A stretch of DNA of 7,916 bases from an uncultured Bacilli bacterium (lineage in GTDB: Bacteria > Bacillota_I > Bacilli_A > RF39 > UBA660). The notes beneath the pieces were generated by a model. That model was not told where the DNA came from. It did no database searches and saw nothing but the letters and a program-made list of their open reading frames with translations. The DNA lies in assembly GCA_947629075.1 (NCBI GenBank), contig CANRCI010000060.1:1-7916 (forward strand), given 5' to 3'. Positions 6,222-7,916 of this stretch are shown here, piece by piece. Position 1 is the stretch's first letter, and the number at the start of each line of letters is the position of its first letter. The position numbers were made by a program, and so were the translations under genes.

Positions 6222-7916
6222 ATGGCAAAAGTATTGGGAAGATAATAAGACATTTAGAGCTGTTACTGGTGATAAAAAGGAACCTTACTACATATTGGTT
6301 GAGTTTCCTTATCCATCGGGAGCTGGTCTTCACGTTGGACATGTCAGAAGTTATACTGCGCAAGATGCTTTAGCTAGAATGAAGAGAATGCAAGGATATA
6401 ATGTTTTATATCCGATGGGTTGGGATGCTTTTGGAGCACCAGCTGAACAATACGCGATAAAGAATCACATTCATCCTAAAGATGCCGTTAAAGAAAATAT
6501 TAAGACATTTAAAAAACAGATGCAGACACTTGGTTTTTCATTCGATTGGGACCGTGAATTTTCTACAACTGATCCCGATTATTACAAATGGACTCAGTGG
6601 CAGTTTTTGAAATTCTTTGAACATGGTATGGCTTATAAAGACACTATTCCCGTTAACTGGTGTCCTACTTGTAAGAGTGTATTGTCCAATGAAGATGCTG
6701 CTGGTGGAGTTTGTGAGCGATGTGGCAGTCAGGTAGTTCAAAAAGAAAAATCACAATGGATGCTTAGAATGAGCAATTACTCTGAAGATTTGTTAAAAGG
6801 ATTAGATGATACTAATTTTGCTGAACGTGTTAAATTAGGACAGATCAACTGGATTGGTAAATCGACCGGAGCTCATATCGATTTTAAAATAGCTGGTCAC
6901 GATAAGAAATTCACCGTGTTTACTACCCGTTGTGATACTCTATTTGGAGCTACTTATTGCGTTTTAGCACCAGAGCATGAATACATTGATGAAATTACGA
7001 CTAGTGATCATAAAAAAGAAGTAGAAGAGTATAAAAAAGCTTGTGCTTTAAAAAATGAAATGGAAAGAACAGAACTTAATAAAGAGAAAACAGGTGTGTT
7101 TACTGGAGCTTATGCGATAAATCCTGTCAATAATGAAAAAATACCTATTTATATAAGTGATTATGTTCTTGCTAGTTATGGAACTGGAGCTATTATGGCT
7201 GTTCCAGCTCACGATGAACGCGATTACGAATTTGCTAAAAAATTTGATATTCCTATTATTCAGGTTTTAGAAGAAGAAACTGGTAAACCTCATGATGGAG
7301 AAGTTAAGAAAGATTCTGTTGTTGCTATAGTTTATGATGAAAGTAATGACAAATATTTAACTCTTAACTATCATGGAGGAAAAGAGAGAGCTTTTATTGA
7401 AGGTACAGTTAATGAAGATGAGGCTTCACTAGCTTGTGCTTTAAGAGAAGTAAAAGAAAAAACCGGTTATGATGTCGAGTTAGTTAGTGAATTACCTAAA
7501 GTAAATCATCACTCTTATGACGCAAGTGAGAATAAATACTTTAATATTGAAAGTACAGGATTTTTATTTAAATTAGTAAGTGGTAAAAATGATAGTACTC
7601 AAACAGATGGAAGCGCAGAATTTACAGCTGAGTGGGTTGATAAAGCGACAGTTACCAAAGAAGTTAAAGATGAGTTACACGCTAAAACTTATGATTATGC
7701 GATGAATCCTGGAGCTATGGTAGGTGACGGAATACACATTAATTCTTCTTGGTTAGATGGATTACACAAAGAAGAAGCCATCGATAAAATGATTTCTTGG
7801 TTAGAAGAAAATAAATGTGGAGAAAAACATGTAAATTATAAGATGCGTGATTGGATATTCTCTCGTCAACGTTTCTGGGGTGAACCAATTCCAATGATCT
7901 ATTGTGAAAAATGTGG
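6196..7916 (+). CDS. leuS: Leucyl-tRNA synthetase, N-terminal part, with Nudix-like insertion
   Basis: The first 573 codons of LeuRS, the cytoplasmic enzyme that charges tRNA-Leu, are present; the KMSKS loop and anticodon domain are off the right edge. Motifs in order: HVGH (the HIGH box, 46-49) in the context PSGAGLHVGH; the zinc-binding CPTC (156-159) and CERC (173-176); the CP1 editing-site threonine motif TTRCDT (243-248, usually TTRPDT); GTGAIMAVPAHDERD with Asp340 and Asp343; then, after an insertion (about 373-500), the usual GDGIHINS and RDWIFSRQRFWGEPIP. The ends of the insertion rejoin normal CP1 sequence in frame, so it is not a frameshift or assembly join. Start: ATG 6196 has GAAAGG 11 bases upstream; ATG 6202 (MKEIESKWQKYW) is a close alternative. 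Its start overlaps the preceding membrane-protein gene. Expression is governed by the leucine T-box. The enzyme identity is certain; the start is less so. Confidence 0.96.
   Translation, partial: MTMKEIESKWQKYWEDNKTFRAVTGDKKEPYYILVEFPYPSGAGLHVGHVRSYTAQDALARMKRMQGYNVLYPMGWDAFGAPAEQYAIKNHIHPKDAVKENIKTFKKQMQTLGFSFDWDREFSTTDPDYYKWTQWQFLKFFEHGMAYKDTIPVNWCPTCKSVLSNEDAAGGVCERCGSQVVQKEKSQWMLRMSNYSEDLLKGLDDTNFAERVKLGQINWIGKSTGAHIDFKIAGHDKKFTVFTTRCDTLFGATYCVLAPEHEYIDEITTSDHKKEVEEYKKACALKNEMERTELNKEKTGVFTGAYAINPVNNEKIPIYISDYVLASYGTGAIMAVPAHDERDYEFAKKFDIPIIQVLEEETGKPHDGEVKKDSVVAIVYDESNDKYLTLNYHGGKERAFIEGTVNEDEASLACALREVKEKTGYDVELVSELPKVNHHSYDASENKYFNIESTGFLFKLVSGKNDSTQTDGSAEFTAEWVDKATVTKEVKDELHAKTYDYAMNPGAMVGDGIHINSSWLDGLHKEEAIDKMISWLEENKCGEKHVNYKMRDWIFSRQRFWGEPIPMIYCEKC
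7312..7695 (+). other. Nudix-like domain inserted in the LeuRS editing region
   Basis: LeuRS residues about 373-500 replace what is a short linker (about 20 residues in E. coli LeuRS) between the HDERD motif and GDGIHINS. The segment reads like a Nudix fold: a first strand DSVVAIVYDE, KYLTLNY, then the box GTVNEDEASLACALREVKEK followed by TGY (403-425), then GFLFKLV and AEFTAEWVD. Against GX5EX7REUXEEXGU every fixed position is kept (G403, E409, R417, E418, E421, G424) except the last glutamate, which is Lys422. That position is a metal ligand in active Nudix hydrolases, so activity may be lost. The role is unknown; it could be structural, or could bind tRNA or a nucleotide. Confidence 0.85.

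Noticed and set aside
6538..6741. Minus-strand open frame of 67 codons
   Set aside because: It is antisense to the LeuRS catalytic and zinc-binding region; a shadow of the conserved coding frame.
7312..7695. LeuRS insertion as a frameshift, mobile element or assembly join
   Set aside because: The frame is kept on both sides, no inverted or direct repeats flank it, base composition matches the rest of leuS, and the content resembles a Nudix fold.

Overview
The window looks like a low-GC Gram-positive chromosome, most likely an uncultured member of the Bacilli or a close relative. The DNA is roughly two-thirds A+T outside the first 285 bases. Ribosome-binding sites are of the AAGGGGTGA / GGTGAT type, promoters have extended -10 elements, and a tRNA-sensing T-box leader precedes leuS. 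UGA is used as a stop (ends of the GH31 and mnmLM genes) and tryptophan is read from UGG, so this is the standard bacterial code and not the Mycoplasma code. The placement is inferred from content, not from a phylogeny.

Layout: (1) Bases 1-284 are the 3' end of a plus-strand collagen-like gene (Gly-X-Y repeats of 15-23 residues ending in a bare GPAAA). (2) A hairpin at 292-324 separates it from a convergent minus-strand pair. The pair reads from about 3050 down to 301: a patatin-like phospholipase, then, one base after its stop, a single 491-residue polypeptide joining a YtqA/MnmL-type radical SAM enzyme to a YtqB/MnmM-type methyltransferase, both of the mnm5s2U wobble-uridine tRNA pathway. 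(3) A short divergent promoter region (about 3050-3129) drives that pair leftward and a family 31 glycoside hydrolase rightward. (4) A promoter inside the 3' end of the GH31 gene starts a leucine-type T-box leader (specifier CUU), ending in an antiterminator/terminator switch at 5701-5752. (5) Behind the T-box lie a 149-residue three-helix membrane protein of unknown function and, overlapping it by 26 bases, leuS, which runs off the right edge.

How the parts fit: the right half is a leucine-starvation operon. Uncharged tRNA-Leu should open the T-box and express the unknown membrane protein and leucyl-tRNA synthetase together. GH31 has no visible terminator of its own, so its transcripts probably end at the T-box terminator. 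The left half couples a lipid acyl hydrolase gene to a tRNA wobble-modification gene; the functional link is unclear.

The most interesting points are: a Nudix-like domain inserted in the CP1 editing region of LeuRS, with an almost complete Nudix box lacking one metal-ligand glutamate; the MnmL-MnmM fusion; the replacement of the expected GH31 acid/base Asp by Lys; and an uncharacterised membrane protein under leucine T-box control.
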